Source: Candidatus Dormiibacterota bacterium (lineage in GTDB: Bacteria > Chloroflexota > Dormibacteria > Dormibacterales > Dormibacteraceae). Taken from it: a DNA stretch of 60,569 bases. A model generated the notes under the pieces. It had not been told where the DNA came from. It saw only the letters and a list, made by a program, of their open reading frames with translations, and made no database searches. This document shows positions 40,243 to 49,178 of this stretch, piece after piece. The stretch lies in assembly GCA_003169845.1 (NCBI GenBank), contig PNAG01000009.1:1-60569 (forward strand), given 5' to 3'. The translations under genes and the position numbers were made by a program. Within the stretch, counting starts at the first letter, position 1. The number at the start of each line of letters is the position of its first letter.

Positions 40243-41493
40243 GTGGCAGGCCAGGGCGAGCTTTTTGGGTTGCCGGCGGCGCCTGAGCCGGATGCGCCCC
40301 TGGCCACGAGGCTGCGGCCGAGGACGTTCGACGACCTGGTCGGACAGCGCAAGGTGGTCGACGTCCTGAGGCAGCTCACGCGCTCCGGCCACCTGCCGAG
40401 CATCGTCCTGTGGGGGCCACCCGGAAGCGGGAAGACGACCCTGGCGGGCCTGCTCGCTACGGAGACCAGCGCCCGGATGGTGTCGATGTCCGCGGTGACG
40501 GCCGGCGTTGCCGACCTGCGCAAGGTCGTGGCCGAGGCAAGGGTCCACCGGCGGGCGGGTCTGCGCACGGTGCTGTTCATCGACGAGATCCACCGCTTCA
40601 ACAAAGGCCAGCAGGACGCCATCCTGCCGCACGTCGAAGAGGGGACAGTCACGCTGATCGGCGCTACGACCGAGAACCCTTCCTTCGAGGTCATCGCGCC
40701 GCTGCTCTCACGCAGCCGGGTCTTCAGGCTCGAGCAGCTGGAGCGCGATGAGCTCGCGCAGGTGGTCCGCCGCGGGCTGGCGGAGCTTGGTGCCGCGATC
40801 TCAGACGAGGCGATGGACGCCCTGCTCGAGGGCTCGCGCGGCGACGCGCGGGTGGCGCTCAACGGGTTGGAGGCGGCGGCGGCGCTCGCCGGCGAGGGGA
40901 CGATCTCGCTCGAGCACGTCGAGCAGGCGCTGCAGCAGAGCCATCTCCTATACGACCGGGCCGGCGACCAGCATTACGACATCGTCTCCGCGCTGATCAA
41001 GAGCGTCCGGGGTAGCGACCCGGACGCGGCCACCTATTGGATGGCGAGAATGCTCGAGGCCGGCGAGGACCCGATGTTCGTCGCCCGCCGGCTCGTGATC
41101 CTCGCCGCCGAGGATGTCGGGCTGGCCGACCCGCAAGCGCTGTCCGTCGCGATGGCCGCGCAGCAGGCGGCGCACTTCGTGGGCATGCCGGAGGCCGTGT
41201 TGCCCCTCACGGAGGCGGCTCTGTACCTGGCGCTGGCGCCCAAGTCGAACTCCGCTCTCACGTCGTACGGCGCGGCCCGCGAGCTCATCCATGAGACCGG
41301 GAACGAACCGGTCCCCATGCACCTGCGCAACGCGCCGACCGGGCTGATGAAGTCGATGGGATACGGCAAGGGCTACCAGTACGCGCACGAGCACGAGGGC
41401 GGCGTCGCTGCTGAACAGGTGCACATGCCGGAGAGGCTGAAAGGACGAAAGGTCTACAAGCCCAATCCGCGGGACAAAAACCAGGCCAAGTAG
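40243..41493 (+). CDS. rarA: Replication-associated recombination protein A (AAA+ ATPase)
   Basis: A 416-residue clamp-loader-like ATPase. ATRLRPRTFDDLVGQ, Walker A LWGPPGSGKTTLAG, Walker B TVLFIDEIHRFNKGQQDA and sensor GATTENPSFEV are all standard RarA/MgsA, and the C-terminal tetramerisation domain ends with MGYGKGYQYAHEHEGG. It acts at stalled replication forks with SSB. The GTG at 40243 is at the family's usual position. An NDK-like gene follows two bases later. Confidence 0.96.
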   Translation: MAGQGELFGLPAAPEPDAPLATRLRPRTFDDLVGQRKVVDVLRQLTRSGHLPSIVLWGPPGSGKTTLAGLLATETSARMVSMSAVTAGVADLRKVVAEARVHRRAGLRTVLFIDEIHRFNKGQQDAILPHVEEGTVTLIGATTENPSFEVIAPLLSRSRVFRLEQLERDELAQVVRRGLAELGAAISDEAMDALLEGSRGDARVALNGLEAAAALAGEGTISLEHVEQALQQSHLLYDRAGDQHYDIVSALIKSVRGSDPDAATYWMARMLEAGEDPMFVARRLVILAAEDVGLADPQALSVAMAAQQAAHFVGMPEAVLPLTEAALYLALAPKSNSALTSYGAARELIHETGNEPVPMHLRNAPTGLMKSMGYGKGYQYAHEHEGGVAAEQVHMPERLKGRKVYKPNPRDKNQAK

Positions 41494-41495
41494 CA

Positions 41496-42125
41496 TTGCG
41501 CTTCGTGGCCGACGCGCTTGTGATCTTCAAACCCGACGCCGCCTACCGGCTTGCCGCTCGCGCGGGCCTGTGGGCGTGGCTGTCGTCGGAACGCGATTGG
41601 AAGGTCGAGTCGCTGGCGTGGTTCAAGCCTCCGGTCGCGCTGATCGAAAGCCACTATGACTTCCTGCAGGGCCGACCTTTCTTTCCGTGGCTCGTCGACT
41701 TCATGACCGCGCTGCCGCTGGTCGTCGGACGCGTCACGGCGTCGGCGGATGCGTTGACCCAGATGCGCTATGACCTTGGTGAAACGCGCATCGCGCAGTC
41801 GCGCCCGGGTTCGTTGCGCGAGCGGTACGGCATCTTCGGCGGCCTCAACTGCCTGCACCTGTCGGACGCGCCAGAGTCGGGCAGGGTCGAAGTTGAAAAG
41901 TGGTCGAAGGCCGTGCAGCTCGACAAGGTTGCCGTCGAGCTAGACACGACGGCGCAGGCGGCTGACCACACGTACCACCTCCGCTCGCTGGCCACTCAGG
42001 TGGTCGGCGGCATTCACGTCGCGCTGGCCTCCGCAGCGATCCGCGAGCTGCTCGCGGAAGAGTCGGCGCTGAAGGGCGAGAAGGTCGACGCCCTCTACCG
42101 GGTCATTCGGGAGGCGCTGGACTAG
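41496..42125 (+). CDS. Nucleoside diphosphate kinase-like protein with extra C-terminus
   Basis: A 209-residue protein. Its first 140 residues follow the NDK fold: VIFKPDA (Lys), HYDFLQGRPFFPWLVDFM, RPGSLRERYG (Arg) and LNCLHLSDAPESG with the catalytic His and the preceding Asn. The usual protein is about 140 residues; here about 60 more residues of helical, unrecognised sequence follow. Active-site residues are kept, so phosphotransfer between NTPs is possible, but sequence divergence is high and it may not be the housekeeping NDK. TTG 41496 is two bases after rarA; GTG 41505 is an alternative. Confidence 0.75.
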   Translation: MRFVADALVIFKPDAAYRLAARAGLWAWLSSERDWKVESLAWFKPPVALIESHYDFLQGRPFFPWLVDFMTALPLVVGRVTASADALTQMRYDLGETRIAQSRPGSLRERYGIFGGLNCLHLSDAPESGRVEVEKWSKAVQLDKVAVELDTTAQAADHTYHLRSLATQVVGGIHVALASAAIRELLAEESALKGEKVDALYRVIREALD

Positions 42126-42669
42126 GGGTTCCGGACGTTTCCGCGACGCGGTCGGCAGCGTGAACGTGGACCAGGACCGCCTTGTTGAACAGCTCGGCGT
42201 TCGGGACCACTACCAGGTCCCCGGATTCTGTCTTCAACAGTGTGACCCTCAACTTGATCTGTTCCACCGTGCCCGCCACAACCCCCTCCATGGAGATGCG
42301 ATCGCCCACCCTCACGTGGCGCTCGAGCAGCACGTAGTAGCCCGACACGTAGTCCTTGAGCAGATCCTGCACGCCGAAGCTCGCGACGATGGTGGCCAGC
42401 AGGATGCCAGCAAGGGTGAAATTCTGACTTCGGAACGCAAAACCGATCGCGAACCAGATTCCGAGCACGATGAGGACGACAGTCGCGACGCGGCCGCCGA
42501 TCTGGACCACGTCCGAGCGCATGTTCCGCCGGCGCAGGGCGTCGACCACCCGGTTGGAGACAAACCTGGCTCCGAGGACGAAGAGAAGAAAAACGACAAG
42601 GCCGATGCCGAAGAATTCGAGGTCGGTGTCGTTGACGAAGGGGAGCACCGCCAGCGGCGGCGCGCTCAT
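42103..42669 (-). CDS. Small-conductance mechanosensitive channel (MscS family)
   Basis: A 188-residue protein with two or three N-terminal helices, the pore-lining GILLATIVASFGVQDLLKDYVSGYY and the start of the beta domain RHVRVGDRISMEGVVAGTVEQIKLR. It is much shorter than E. coli MscS, lacking most of the C-terminal vestibule, as in minimal family members. It overlaps the NDK-like gene tail to tail by 23 bases and its ATG overlaps the L25 stop (ATGA). Confidence 0.88.
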   Translation of the reverse strand: MSAPPLAVLPFVNDTDLEFFGIGLVVFLLFVLGARFVSNRVVDALRRRNMRSDVVQIGGRVATVVLIVLGIWFAIGFAFRSQNFTLAGILLATIVASFGVQDLLKDYVSGYYVLLERHVRVGDRISMEGVVAGTVEQIKLRVTLLKTESGDLVVVPNAELFNKAVLVHVHAADRVAETSGTPSPAPPE

Positions 42670-43325
42670 TCCTTGGTTTCGGCGGCTTCCTCCGCGCCCT
42701 CTTCGCCCTCTGCTCCGGCCTCGCCCTCCGCAGCCACGGCGGCTTCGGCGGTCGGGACTTCCTCTTCGACCTTCATCTCGCGCTTGTGAACGATCTTCAC
42801 GATGAGCTCTTCTGGATCGACGAGCACGGTCACGCCCTTCGGGACGGTGAGGTCCGCGACGCGGAACTCCGACTCGATCTCCTCGAGCGGAGTCAGGTCC
42901 ACCTCGAAGGCCTCGGGGATGTCTGACGGGAGGCAGTCGACCCGCAGCATGTGGATCGGCTGCAGCACGTCCGCGTCGCCGCGCTTGACCGCGGCCGACT
43001 CGCCCACCAGGTGGACCGGAACCTCGACCGAGATCTTCTCCTCGAGGTTGACCTGGTAGAAGTCCACATGGATGGGGCCGAGGCGGCGGGGATGCGTCTG
43101 AATTTCGCGCACCAGGACCTTCTCGGTCTTGGCACCGTCCACGACCAGGTCGACCAGGTGAGTGCGCCCAGACTTCACGAACACCTTCTGAAACTCGAGG
43201 CGGTCGAGCTCCAGGGCCGTGGGCTTGGTGTTGTGCCCATAAACGACCGCGGCGAGCTTGCCCTGGCCGTAGAGGCGGCGAGAGCGCTTGCCGAGCAGTT
43301 CGCGAGTGGAGGCTTTGAGTTGCAT
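42666..43325 (-). CDS. rplY: Ribosomal protein L25 (TL5/CTC type)
   Basis: A 219-residue 5S-rRNA-binding protein of the long CTC form. The N-terminal L25 domain (LKASTRELLGKRSRRLYGQGK, AAVVYGHNTKP) is followed by the TL5 beta domain (ISVEVPVHLVGESAAVKRG, IPEAFEVDLTPLEE) and an acidic Glu/Ala-rich tail. ATG 43325 follows GAGG at good spacing; a longer frame upstream runs across the divergent gene's leader. MscS is coupled behind it. Confidence 0.95.
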   Translation of the reverse strand: MQLKASTRELLGKRSRRLYGQGKLAAVVYGHNTKPTALELDRLEFQKVFVKSGRTHLVDLVVDGAKTEKVLVREIQTHPRRLGPIHVDFYQVNLEEKISVEVPVHLVGESAAVKRGDADVLQPIHMLRVDCLPSDIPEAFEVDLTPLEEIESEFRVADLTVPKGVTVLVDPEELIVKIVHKREMKVEEEVPTAEAAVAAEGEAGAEGEEGAEEAAETKE

Positions 43326-43428
43326 GGGACTGCCTCGGGTTGAGAGGCGCTGGTTATGATACGGCAAAGCCGTCCGACCCTCCCCGGTCGGGCGCGTCCA
43401 AATCGAATCTTCTAGGAGGGTCCCAGGC

Positions 43429-43977
43429 ATGCAGAACCCACCGCCTCCCCCGCCGTCCTACGGCAGCCCTCCGCCTCCCCCGCCGCCGGGTGGTGGAATG
43501 CCGCCTCCGCCTCCCCCGGGTGGAGGAATGCCGCCGATGATGCCGCCAGGTGGCGGCGGCGGCTACGCGATGGCGGCCCCCAGCAACCTGGCGAGCCCTG
43601 GTATGCGAATCGTCGGCGGCCTGATCGACGTCGTCATCCTGATTGTCATCGGAGCGATCATCAGCACGATCCTCCAGAACGTTCGCGTCCTCGCCGGGCT
43701 GATCGTCATCGTGGTCGACGTCGGCTACTTCGCGTACTTCTGGAGCTCGCGCGGGGCCTCGATCGGGATGATGCCCTTCGGCTTCAAGGTGCGGGACATG
43801 GCGACCGGGCAGTACCCGACCATGGGCAAGGCCGCCCTGCGTGGGTTCATCTGGACCCTTGAGTACGGCTTCACGATCTGCATCATCGGTGCGATTGGAT
43901 GGCTCTGGATGCTGTGGGACCCCCAGAAGCAGGCGATCCACGACAAGGTCGCGGGCACGATCGTCACGACGACATGA
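43429..43977 (+). CDS. RDD family membrane protein with Pro/Gly-rich N-terminus
   Basis: A 182-residue protein. The first 50 residues are blocks of six or seven prolines separated by GGGMP or SYGS; the rest is an RDD domain with three helices (MRIVGGLIDVVILIVIGAII; LAGLIVIVVDVGYFAYFW; ICIIGAIGWLWMLWD) and the ending DPQKQAIHDKVAGTIV. The eponymous RDD residues are partly changed (MRIVGGLID). AGGAGGG precedes the ATG. RDD proteins are poorly understood; some act as Na+/H+ exchangers. A paralogue follows 12 bases downstream. Confidence 0.88.
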   Translation: MQNPPPPPPSYGSPPPPPPPGGGMPPPPPPGGGMPPMMPPGGGGGYAMAAPSNLASPGMRIVGGLIDVVILIVIGAIISTILQNVRVLAGLIVIVVDVGYFAYFWSSRGASIGMMPFGFKVRDMATGQYPTMGKAALRGFIWTLEYGFTICIIGAIGWLWMLWDPQKQAIHDKVAGTIVTTT

Positions 43978-43989
43978 CCGGGTAGGTAG

Positions 43990-44643
43990 ATGCAGAACCA
44001 ACCACCGCCTCCGCCGGGCAGCTTCCCGCCGCCGCCGCCCGGCGGGGGTTATCCTCCGCCGCCGCCGCCCGGCGGGGGTTATCCGCCGCCGCCGCCGCCG
44101 GCCGGCGGGGGTTATTCGCCGCCGCCGCCGCCGCCGCCATCCGGCGGCTATCCTCTCGCGCCCCAGCCCGGATACGGCTACGGTCAGCCATCGCAGCCGC
44201 GCTACGGGGGATTCTGGATCCGCTTCGTAGCCGCGTTCATCGACGGCATCATCGTCGCCATCCCAATCTTCATCCTGTCCTTGATCGTGGGAGTCATGGT
44301 GGGAGTTGCCGTCGGCGTCTCGGGCAACAACAACAGTCAGACGACCAACGCCGCGAGCACCGCCGCCGGAGGCCTCGCCGAGCTCGTCGCATTCGTCATC
44401 ACGGTCGCCTACTTCATCTACTTCTGGGGCAGGGGCCAGACGCTTGCCATGCGCCTGCTCCACCTCCGCGTCGCGGACGCAACCACCGGCGCCCCGATCG
44501 GCTACGGACGGGCGGCGCTCCGATACCTCGGATACATCATCAGTTCGGTCGTCTGCTACATCGGCCTGATCTGGGCTGCGTTCGACTCACGCAAGCAGGG
44601 TTGGCACGACAAGATCGCCAGCACGGTCGTGATCCAGGACTAG
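43990..44643 (+). CDS. RDD family membrane protein, second copy
   Basis: A 217-residue paralogue of the preceding protein. The N-terminal 60 residues consist of PPPPPPGGGYP-type repeats encoded by near-identical 30-base tandem units (about 44030-44135). The RDD core begins at GGFWIRFVAAFIDGIIVA (true R...D spacing), continues with long hydrophobic helices and ends DSRKQGWHDKIASTVV. The proline-rich tail is cytoplasmic by the positive-inside rule and could bind WW/SH3-like partners or act as a spacer. The two genes probably form an operon. Confidence 0.88.
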   Translation: MQNQPPPPPGSFPPPPPGGGYPPPPPPGGGYPPPPPPAGGGYSPPPPPPPSGGYPLAPQPGYGYGQPSQPRYGGFWIRFVAAFIDGIIVAIPIFILSLIVGVMVGVAVGVSGNNNSQTTNAASTAAGGLAELVAFVITVAYFIYFWGRGQTLAMRLLHLRVADATTGAPIGYGRAALRYLGYIISSVVCYIGLIWAAFDSRKQGWHDKIASTVVIQD

Positions 44644-44650
44644 CGCTGGG

Positions 44651-45052
44651 CTAAGCCGGCTCTGCCGGAAAGCGCTGGCGCAGCCAGTCGACGATCTCCT
44701 GCAGCGGGGTTCCTGGCGTGAAGAGCTTCTCCACGCCCTGCTTCTTCAGGGTCGCGATGTCGTCGTCCGGAATGATCCCGCCGCCGAACACGACGATGTC
44801 GGTGGCCTTGCGGCGTTTGAGCTCCTGCACGACGGCCGGAAAGAGCGTCATGTGCGCGCCCGAGTGGATCGATAGTCCGATCACCTGCGCGTCCTCCTGC
44901 AGGGCCGCGTCCACCACCATCTCCGGGGTCTGCCGCAGCCCCGTGTAGATGACCTCATAGCCGGCGTCACGCAGCGCGCGCGCCACGACCTTGACGCCGC
45001 GGTCGTGGCCGTCGAGGCCAACCTTCGCCACGATGATCCGCACAGGACGCAC
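44651..45052 (-). CDS. icmB: Acyl-CoA mutase small subunit, B12-binding (IcmB-like)
   Basis: A 133-residue cobalamin-binding domain. [18 protein letters not shown] is the DxHxxG motif whose His binds cobalt from below, and [11 protein letters not shown] lies by the nucleotide tail. It works with the large subunit encoded directly upstream as a two-chain mutase. GTG 45052 lies 11 bases after that gene; GTG 45043 is also possible. The identity as IcmB follows from the large-subunit residues. Confidence 0.88.
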   Translation of the reverse strand: MRPVRIIVAKVGLDGHDRGVKVVARALRDAGYEVIYTGLRQTPEMVVDAALQEDAQVIGLSIHSGAHMTLFPAVVQELKRRKATDIVVFGGGIIPDDDIATLKKQGVEKLFTPGTPLQEIVDWLRQRFPAEPA

Positions 45053-45063
45053 TGCCGTGGGAC

Positions 45064-46707
45064 TCAAACGACTGCCTGCTCGGTGTAGGTTCCGAACACC
45101 TCGATCATCGTCTTCATGATCTCGCCTTCGGTCGCGTACGCGCGAACCGCTTCGAGAATGTAGGGCATCATGTTGTCGGAGCCCGCCGCCGCTTTTCTCA
45201 AGCCGGTGAGCGCCTTCGAGCACCTCGCCTGGTCACGTTTTCTGCGCACCTCGCGTACGCGTGCGACCTGCTCGGCCTCGAGTCTAGGGTCGATGCGGAG
45301 GATCTCGATCGGAACCTCATCATCGACCGTGAAATCGTTAACGCCGACCATGATGCGCCGCTTCTGGTCGAGCTCCCGCTGGTACTGGAAGGCGGAATCG
45401 GCGATCTCCTTCTGGAAGAAGCTCGCCTCGATCGCAGGGATGACCCCACCGAGGTCTTCGATTCGCTTGAAGTAAACCTCCGCCTGGCGCTCCATCTCGT
45501 CGGTCAGCGCCTCGATGAAGTAGCTGCCGCCGAGAGGGTCGATGGTGTTGGCCACGCCGCTCTCATACGCGATCAGCTGCTGCGTGCGAAGCGCAATCCG
45601 CGCGGATTTGTCCGTGGGTAGCGCGAGCACCTCGTCCATCGCATTGGTATGAAGCGACTGCGTCCCGCCCAGAACCGCCGCGAGCGCCTCGATCGCCGTG
45701 CGCGCGATGTTCAGCTCCGGCTGCTGCGCCGTGAGCGACACGCCGGCGGTTTGCGTGTGGAATCTCAACTTCCACGACCGCTCTGACTGAGCGCCGTAGC
45801 GCTCTCTCATCCATCGCGCCCAGATGCGCCGCGCGGCACGGAACTTCGCGATCTCCTCGAAGAAGTCGATGTGGGCGTCGAAGAAAAATGAGAGGCGCGG
45901 AGCGAAGTCGTCGATGCGCATGCCCCGCTCGAGGCAGGCGTCGACATATGCCATGCCGTCGGCGAGCGTGAAAGCCAGCTCCTGCGCTGCGGTGGACCCG
46001 GCCTCGCGGATGTGATATCCGGAGATGGAGATCGTGTTCCACTGCGGGACCTCTTTCGCGCAGTACTCGATGGAGTCCACAACCAGGCGCATCGAAGGTG
46101 CCGGCGGAAAGATGAACTCTTTTTGCGCGATGAACTCTTTCAGGATGTCGTTTTGCAGCGTGCCGCCAAGGCGCGAGGCCGGGACGCCCTGCTCTTCGGC
46201 TACCGCGATGTACATGCAGAGCAGAATCGCCGCCGGCGAGTTGATGGTCATCGAGGTGGTGATGTCGCCGAGCGGGATGCCGTCGAACAGCGTTTCCATG
46301 TCGGCCAGCGAGTCGATCGCGACCCCGCAGTGTCCGATCTCTCCGCGGCTCGTCGGCGCGTCCGAGTCCTGGCCCATCAAGGTGGGCATGTCAAAGGCCA
46401 CTGAAAGCCCGGTCTGGCCGTTGGCCAGCAGGTACTTGTAGCGGCGGTTGGTCTCCTCGGCCGTGGCGAAGCCGGAGAACTGGCGCATGGTCCAGAGGCG
46501 GCCGCGGTACCCGCTCGGGTGAATTCCGCGCGTGTAGGGGAACTGCCCGGGAAGCTCTTCCGGCCTACGTGGAAGGTCGTCTGCCGTGTACAGCGGCTGG
46601 AGCGGGATCCCCGATATCGTCGAGGTCTCGATGCCGTCGTCCCGCGCCGGACTGCCTTCGAAATCCTCCTTCCAGGCCTGCTTGGTATCGCGAGCTCGAA
46701 CTTTCAT
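45064..46707 (-). CDS. icmA: Acyl-CoA mutase large subunit; residues indicate isobutyryl-CoA mutase
   Basis: A 547-residue TIM-barrel B12-mutase subunit. It would usually be labelled methylmalonyl-CoA mutase. In that enzyme Tyr89 and Arg207 hold the substrate carboxylate. Aligned by the shared motifs, the positions are Phe77 (WTMRQF) and Gln195 (EFIAQKEF), 118 residues apart as in the reference, with the catalytic His at 232 (SGYHIREAG). Phe/Gln is the published signature of isobutyryl-CoA mutase, which interconverts isobutyryl- and n-butyryl-Co[18 protein letters not shown] and [10 protein letters not shown] also match IcmA. ATG 46707 starts the conserved region. Confidence 0.93.
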   Translation of the reverse strand: MKVRARDTKQAWKEDFEGSPARDDGIETSTISGIPLQPLYTADDLPRRPEELPGQFPYTRGIHPSGYRGRLWTMRQFSGFATAEETNRRYKYLLANGQTGLSVAFDMPTLMGQDSDAPTSRGEIGHCGVAIDSLADMETLFDGIPLGDITTSMTINSPAAILLCMYIAVAEEQGVPASRLGGTLQNDILKEFIAQKEFIFPPAPSMRLVVDSIEYCAKEVPQWNTISISGYHIREAGSTAAQELAFTLADGMAYVDACLERGMRIDDFAPRLSFFFDAHIDFFEEIAKFRAARRIWARWMRERYGAQSERSWKLRFHTQTAGVSLTAQQPELNIARTAIEALAAVLGGTQSLHTNAMDEVLALPTDKSARIALRTQQLIAYESGVANTIDPLGGSYFIEALTDEMERQAEVYFKRIEDLGGVIPAIEASFFQKEIADSAFQYQRELDQKRRIMVGVNDFTVDDEVPIEILRIDPRLEAEQVARVREVRRKRDQARCSKALTGLRKAAAGSDNMMPYILEAVRAYATEGEIMKTMIEVFGTYTEQAVV

Positions 46708-46715
46708 TGACTTGA

Positions 46716-47660
46716 TTATCGCCCTCGGTCGAGAATCTCCTCGGCCGTCTGGTAAGGCGTCCCTTCGGCGAGCAGGCGTTCGGCGAGCGCCGGGTCCTCG
46801 CTCAGAGAGCGCCGAACCCGGTCGCGGGCGATCTCGGCCGCCGCCTCGGCGGTCTCGTCCTTGAGCCGCTGCGCGGCGAGCTCGCGGGCGCGCCCGCTCG
46901 ATTCGAGGTGCTGTCTGTGCGAGAGCACCGCGGCCCACAGCTCTTCGATGCCCTCCTGCTTCGCTGCAATCGTGGCGAGTATGGGTGGCTTCCACTGCCC
47001 CTTGGGCGCCAGGCTGAGCATGGATCGCAGCTCGGCCACCACGCGAACGTGACCCTCCAGGTCCGCCTTGTTGACGACGAAGACGTCGGCGATCTCGAGG
47101 ATGCCGGCCTTGATCATCTGGACGCCGTCCCCGAGGTTCGGGGTCAGCACGACGACGGTGGTATCGGCCACAGCGGCGACCTCGAGCTCGGATTGGCCGA
47201 CTCCGACTGTCTCGAGAATGACCTCGTCGAAGCCGAACGCGCCCAGCAGACGGATCGCCTCCCGCGTCGCGAGCGACAGGCCGCCCAGGTGCCCGCGCGC
47301 TCCCATGCTGCGGATAAACACCTTTGGGTCCAGCGCGTGACGCTGCATCCGGATGCGGTCGCCCAGGATCGCGCCGCCCGTGAACGGCGAGTTGGGGTCC
47401 GTGGCGAGCACGGCGACGGAGCTTTCGTGCTTTCGTAGCAGCGCCACCACGCCGTCGACCAGGGTCGACTTGCCCGTGCCGGGCGCGCCGGTGAACCCGA
47501 CCACACCGGGAGCCCGACGTTGCGCTCGAACGGATTGCTCCAGCTCGCGCACCGAGGGATCGCGTCGCTCGACAAGGCTGATCGCCCTCGCGAGGGCGCG
47601 GACGTCGCCGGCCCGGAACCGGTCCGCCAGGTCTCCTTCGTTCAGCTCACTACCGACCAC
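46716..47660 (-). CDS. MeaB/ArgK family GTPase, mutase chaperone
   Basis: A 314-residue G3E GTPase: Walker [35 protein letters not shown], switch-like [10 protein letters not shown] and the base motif NKADLEG. It protects and reloads B12 acyl-CoA mutases. It lies eight bases upstream of the mutase large subunit, so the three genes form one operon (GTPase, icmA, icmB). GTG 47660 overlaps the LCP gene by 11 bases; the long frame further upstream is antiparallel noise over that gene. Confidence 0.93.
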   Translation of the reverse strand: MVGSELNEGDLADRFRAGDVRALARAISLVERRDPSVRELEQSVRAQRRAPGVVGFTGAPGTGKSTLVDGVVALLRKHESSVAVLATDPNSPFTGGAILGDRIRMQRHALDPKVFIRSMGARGHLGGLSLATREAIRLLGAFGFDEVILETVGVGQSELEVAAVADTTVVVLTPNLGDGVQMIKAGILEIADVFVVNKADLEGHVRVVAELRSMLSLAPKGQWKPPILATIAAKQEGIEELWAAVLSHRQHLESSGRARELAAQRLKDETAEAAAEIARDRVRRSLSEDPALAERLLAEGTPYQTAEEILDRGR

Positions 47661-49104
47661 GGAAGCGTAGGGCGAAGTCGTTCCCCAGGACCACCACCAG
47701 CCCGTAGGTCTGCTGGCCGGCGGCGGGGGGTGAGTTGGCCGGTGTTGCCGCCACCACCGTGCCGCCGAAGAAATTCTGGAGGTACTTTGCCGTGAGTGGG
47801 AACTGGCCACCCGAGTAATCGAGGATCTGCGTCGTGGAAGACGCGCGGTGGCCCACAGGGTCCGCCAGTTGGAGTCCGGTCGGATCGAACATCGTGGTGA
47901 CGAGAGAATCCAGGCCGGCGAAGCTGCTCGACCCGTTGACAAACTGCACAGGCGCCTTCTCCGCAAGGGTCTTGGCGTCTATCAGGACCGATGCGAGGTA
48001 CTTGTGAATCATCGTGAAGCTCGGATCGTCGGCGCACAGCTGCGAAACGTTCGAGCCGAGGCCGCAGTTCCCGTAGTCGAGGAGGTTTCCCGGCGCAGCG
48101 CCGGAATTCGCTGTCAGCGCAACCCGGACGATCGATGTGTCGGCAAGGTTCTTGCCCCAGTCATAGATCGCCTTCATGTCGGACAGCGACATGTCGGTGT
48201 TGATGTTCTTCTGGAGGGCATCGAGGAGCTGGGGGGCTTTGGCGAATCCGTTCACGTTGGTCGCCTTCTTCTTGATCGCCTGCATGATGTCCTGCTGCCG
48301 CTGCGCGCGGCCGAAGTCAGACGACTGCTGCGGCTCGATTGCATCACGCGAACGCGCGACCTCCAGGGCCGCTTCGCCATTGAGGTGCTGGCAGCCTGCT
48401 TTGTAGTGAATCCCGCCGCGCACAAGACCGTTGTGGTAGTCGGGATAGGAGTAGTCGTCAAGGTTGGTCGACAGGCAAACGTCGACTCCACCAAGGGCGT
48501 TGACCATGTCGCGAAACGCCGTGAAGTCGACTGCGATGTACTTGTCGAACGTGAGCCCCGTCACCTTGCCAACCTCGTGCTCGGCGGCAAATCCACCACC
48601 TGTGCGACCCGTGTACTGCGAGGCGACGCAGCAGATTATGTTCGTGTACGGAACCTCGTAGGCGGCATTGATCTTCTGCGTCCAGATCCTGCTTGGCGGG
48701 TTCTGCAGGTTCATCGGGACGGTCAGGTCCCGCGGGATCGAGGCGAGCATCACGCGATTGCTCGTCGGGTCGATGGTGACGGCCATGATCGAGTCCGTCA
48801 GGTAGGGCGCGTCGTTCTGCGCGCCGCCCATCCCGAGCAGCAGGATGTTGACCTGCTGGCCGTGCTTCAGCTTGTACGCGATGGTGCCCTGCGCCGGCTC
48901 GACCGCCTGCACGACCTCTCCAATCGGGTTGATGTGATGCCCTGTCGTCGCGGTTATGAAATCGTCGAAGCGCTTGTAGGTCAAAGTGGCGGCAACGATC
49001 ACCGCCAGCAGCAGGACGGCCGCGATCGCCGCGGGGACCGACCTGGTCAGGCGGTAGGAGACGTGATAGCGGGATCGCCTGGCCCTAGGCTTGGCCCTGA
49101 GCAT
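47650..49104 (-). CDS. LytR-CpsA-Psr (LCP) family cell-wall ligase
   Basis: A 484-residue membrane-anchored protein: one N-terminal helix (AIAAVLLLAVIVAATLTY) and an outer LCP domain with NILLLGMGG, TDSIMAVTIDPTSNRVMLAS and PRDLTVPM, then a LytR C-terminal domain (VVVAATPANSPP region). LCP enzymes transfer undecaprenyl-linked polymers to peptidoglycan, which suggests a monoderm wall or wall-linked glycopolymer. A cysteine-containing insert (IICCVASQYTG) interrupts the domain. The end overlaps the MeaB gene. Confidence 0.92.
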   Translation of the reverse strand: MLRAKPRARRSRYHVSYRLTRSVPAAIAAVLLLAVIVAATLTYKRFDDFITATTGHHINPIGEVVQAVEPAQGTIAYKLKHGQQVNILLLGMGGAQNDAPYLTDSIMAVTIDPTSNRVMLASIPRDLTVPMNLQNPPSRIWTQKINAAYEVPYTNIICCVASQYTGRTGGGFAAEHEVGKVTGLTFDKYIAVDFTAFRDMVNALGGVDVCLSTNLDDYSYPDYHNGLVRGGIHYKAGCQHLNGEAALEVARSRDAIEPQQSSDFGRAQRQQDIMQAIKKKATNVNGFAKAPQLLDALQKNINTDMSLSDMKAIYDWGKNLADTSIVRVALTANSGAAPGNLLDYGNCGLGSNVSQLCADDPSFTMIHKYLASVLIDAKTLAEKAPVQFVNGSSSFAGLDSLVTTMFDPTGLQLADPVGHRASSTTQILDYSGGQFPLTAKYLQNFFGGTVVAATPANSPPAAGQQTYGLVVVLGNDFALRFRGR

Positions 49105-49125
49105 GCGCGAGGGAATTTTAGCGTT

Positions 49126-49155
49126 CAGGCCCTGATCAACGGTGACCAGGGCCTG
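49126..49155 (-). terminator. Inverted repeat between DUF2690 and LCP genes
   Basis: Nine-base arms CAGGCCCTG and CAGGGCCTG around a 12-base loop, downstream of the minus-strand DUF2690 gene. There is no long T run, so termination is possible but unproven. Confidence 0.4.
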
Positions 49156-49178
49156 TTGGTTACGTCAGACGGGTTGTC

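Noticed and set aside
44030..44135. Short tandem repeats as a possible CRISPR array
   Set aside because: The units are contiguous, without unique spacers, and encode proline-glycine blocks in frame inside a gene. No other CRISPR-like pattern was seen in the window.
43354..44463. Long minus-strand frame opposite the two RDD genes
   Set aside because: Consists of Arg-rich antisense of the proline repeats and the RDD domains; the plus-strand genes have good ribosome binding sites and known domains.
45064..46707. Label methylmalonyl-CoA mutase
   Set aside because: The two residues that read the methylmalonyl carboxylate are Phe and Gln, the isobutyryl-CoA mutase pair.
49126..49155. Intrinsic terminator for the DUF2690 gene
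   Set aside because: The stem is good but there is no T run on the relevant strand, so it is listed only with low confidence.
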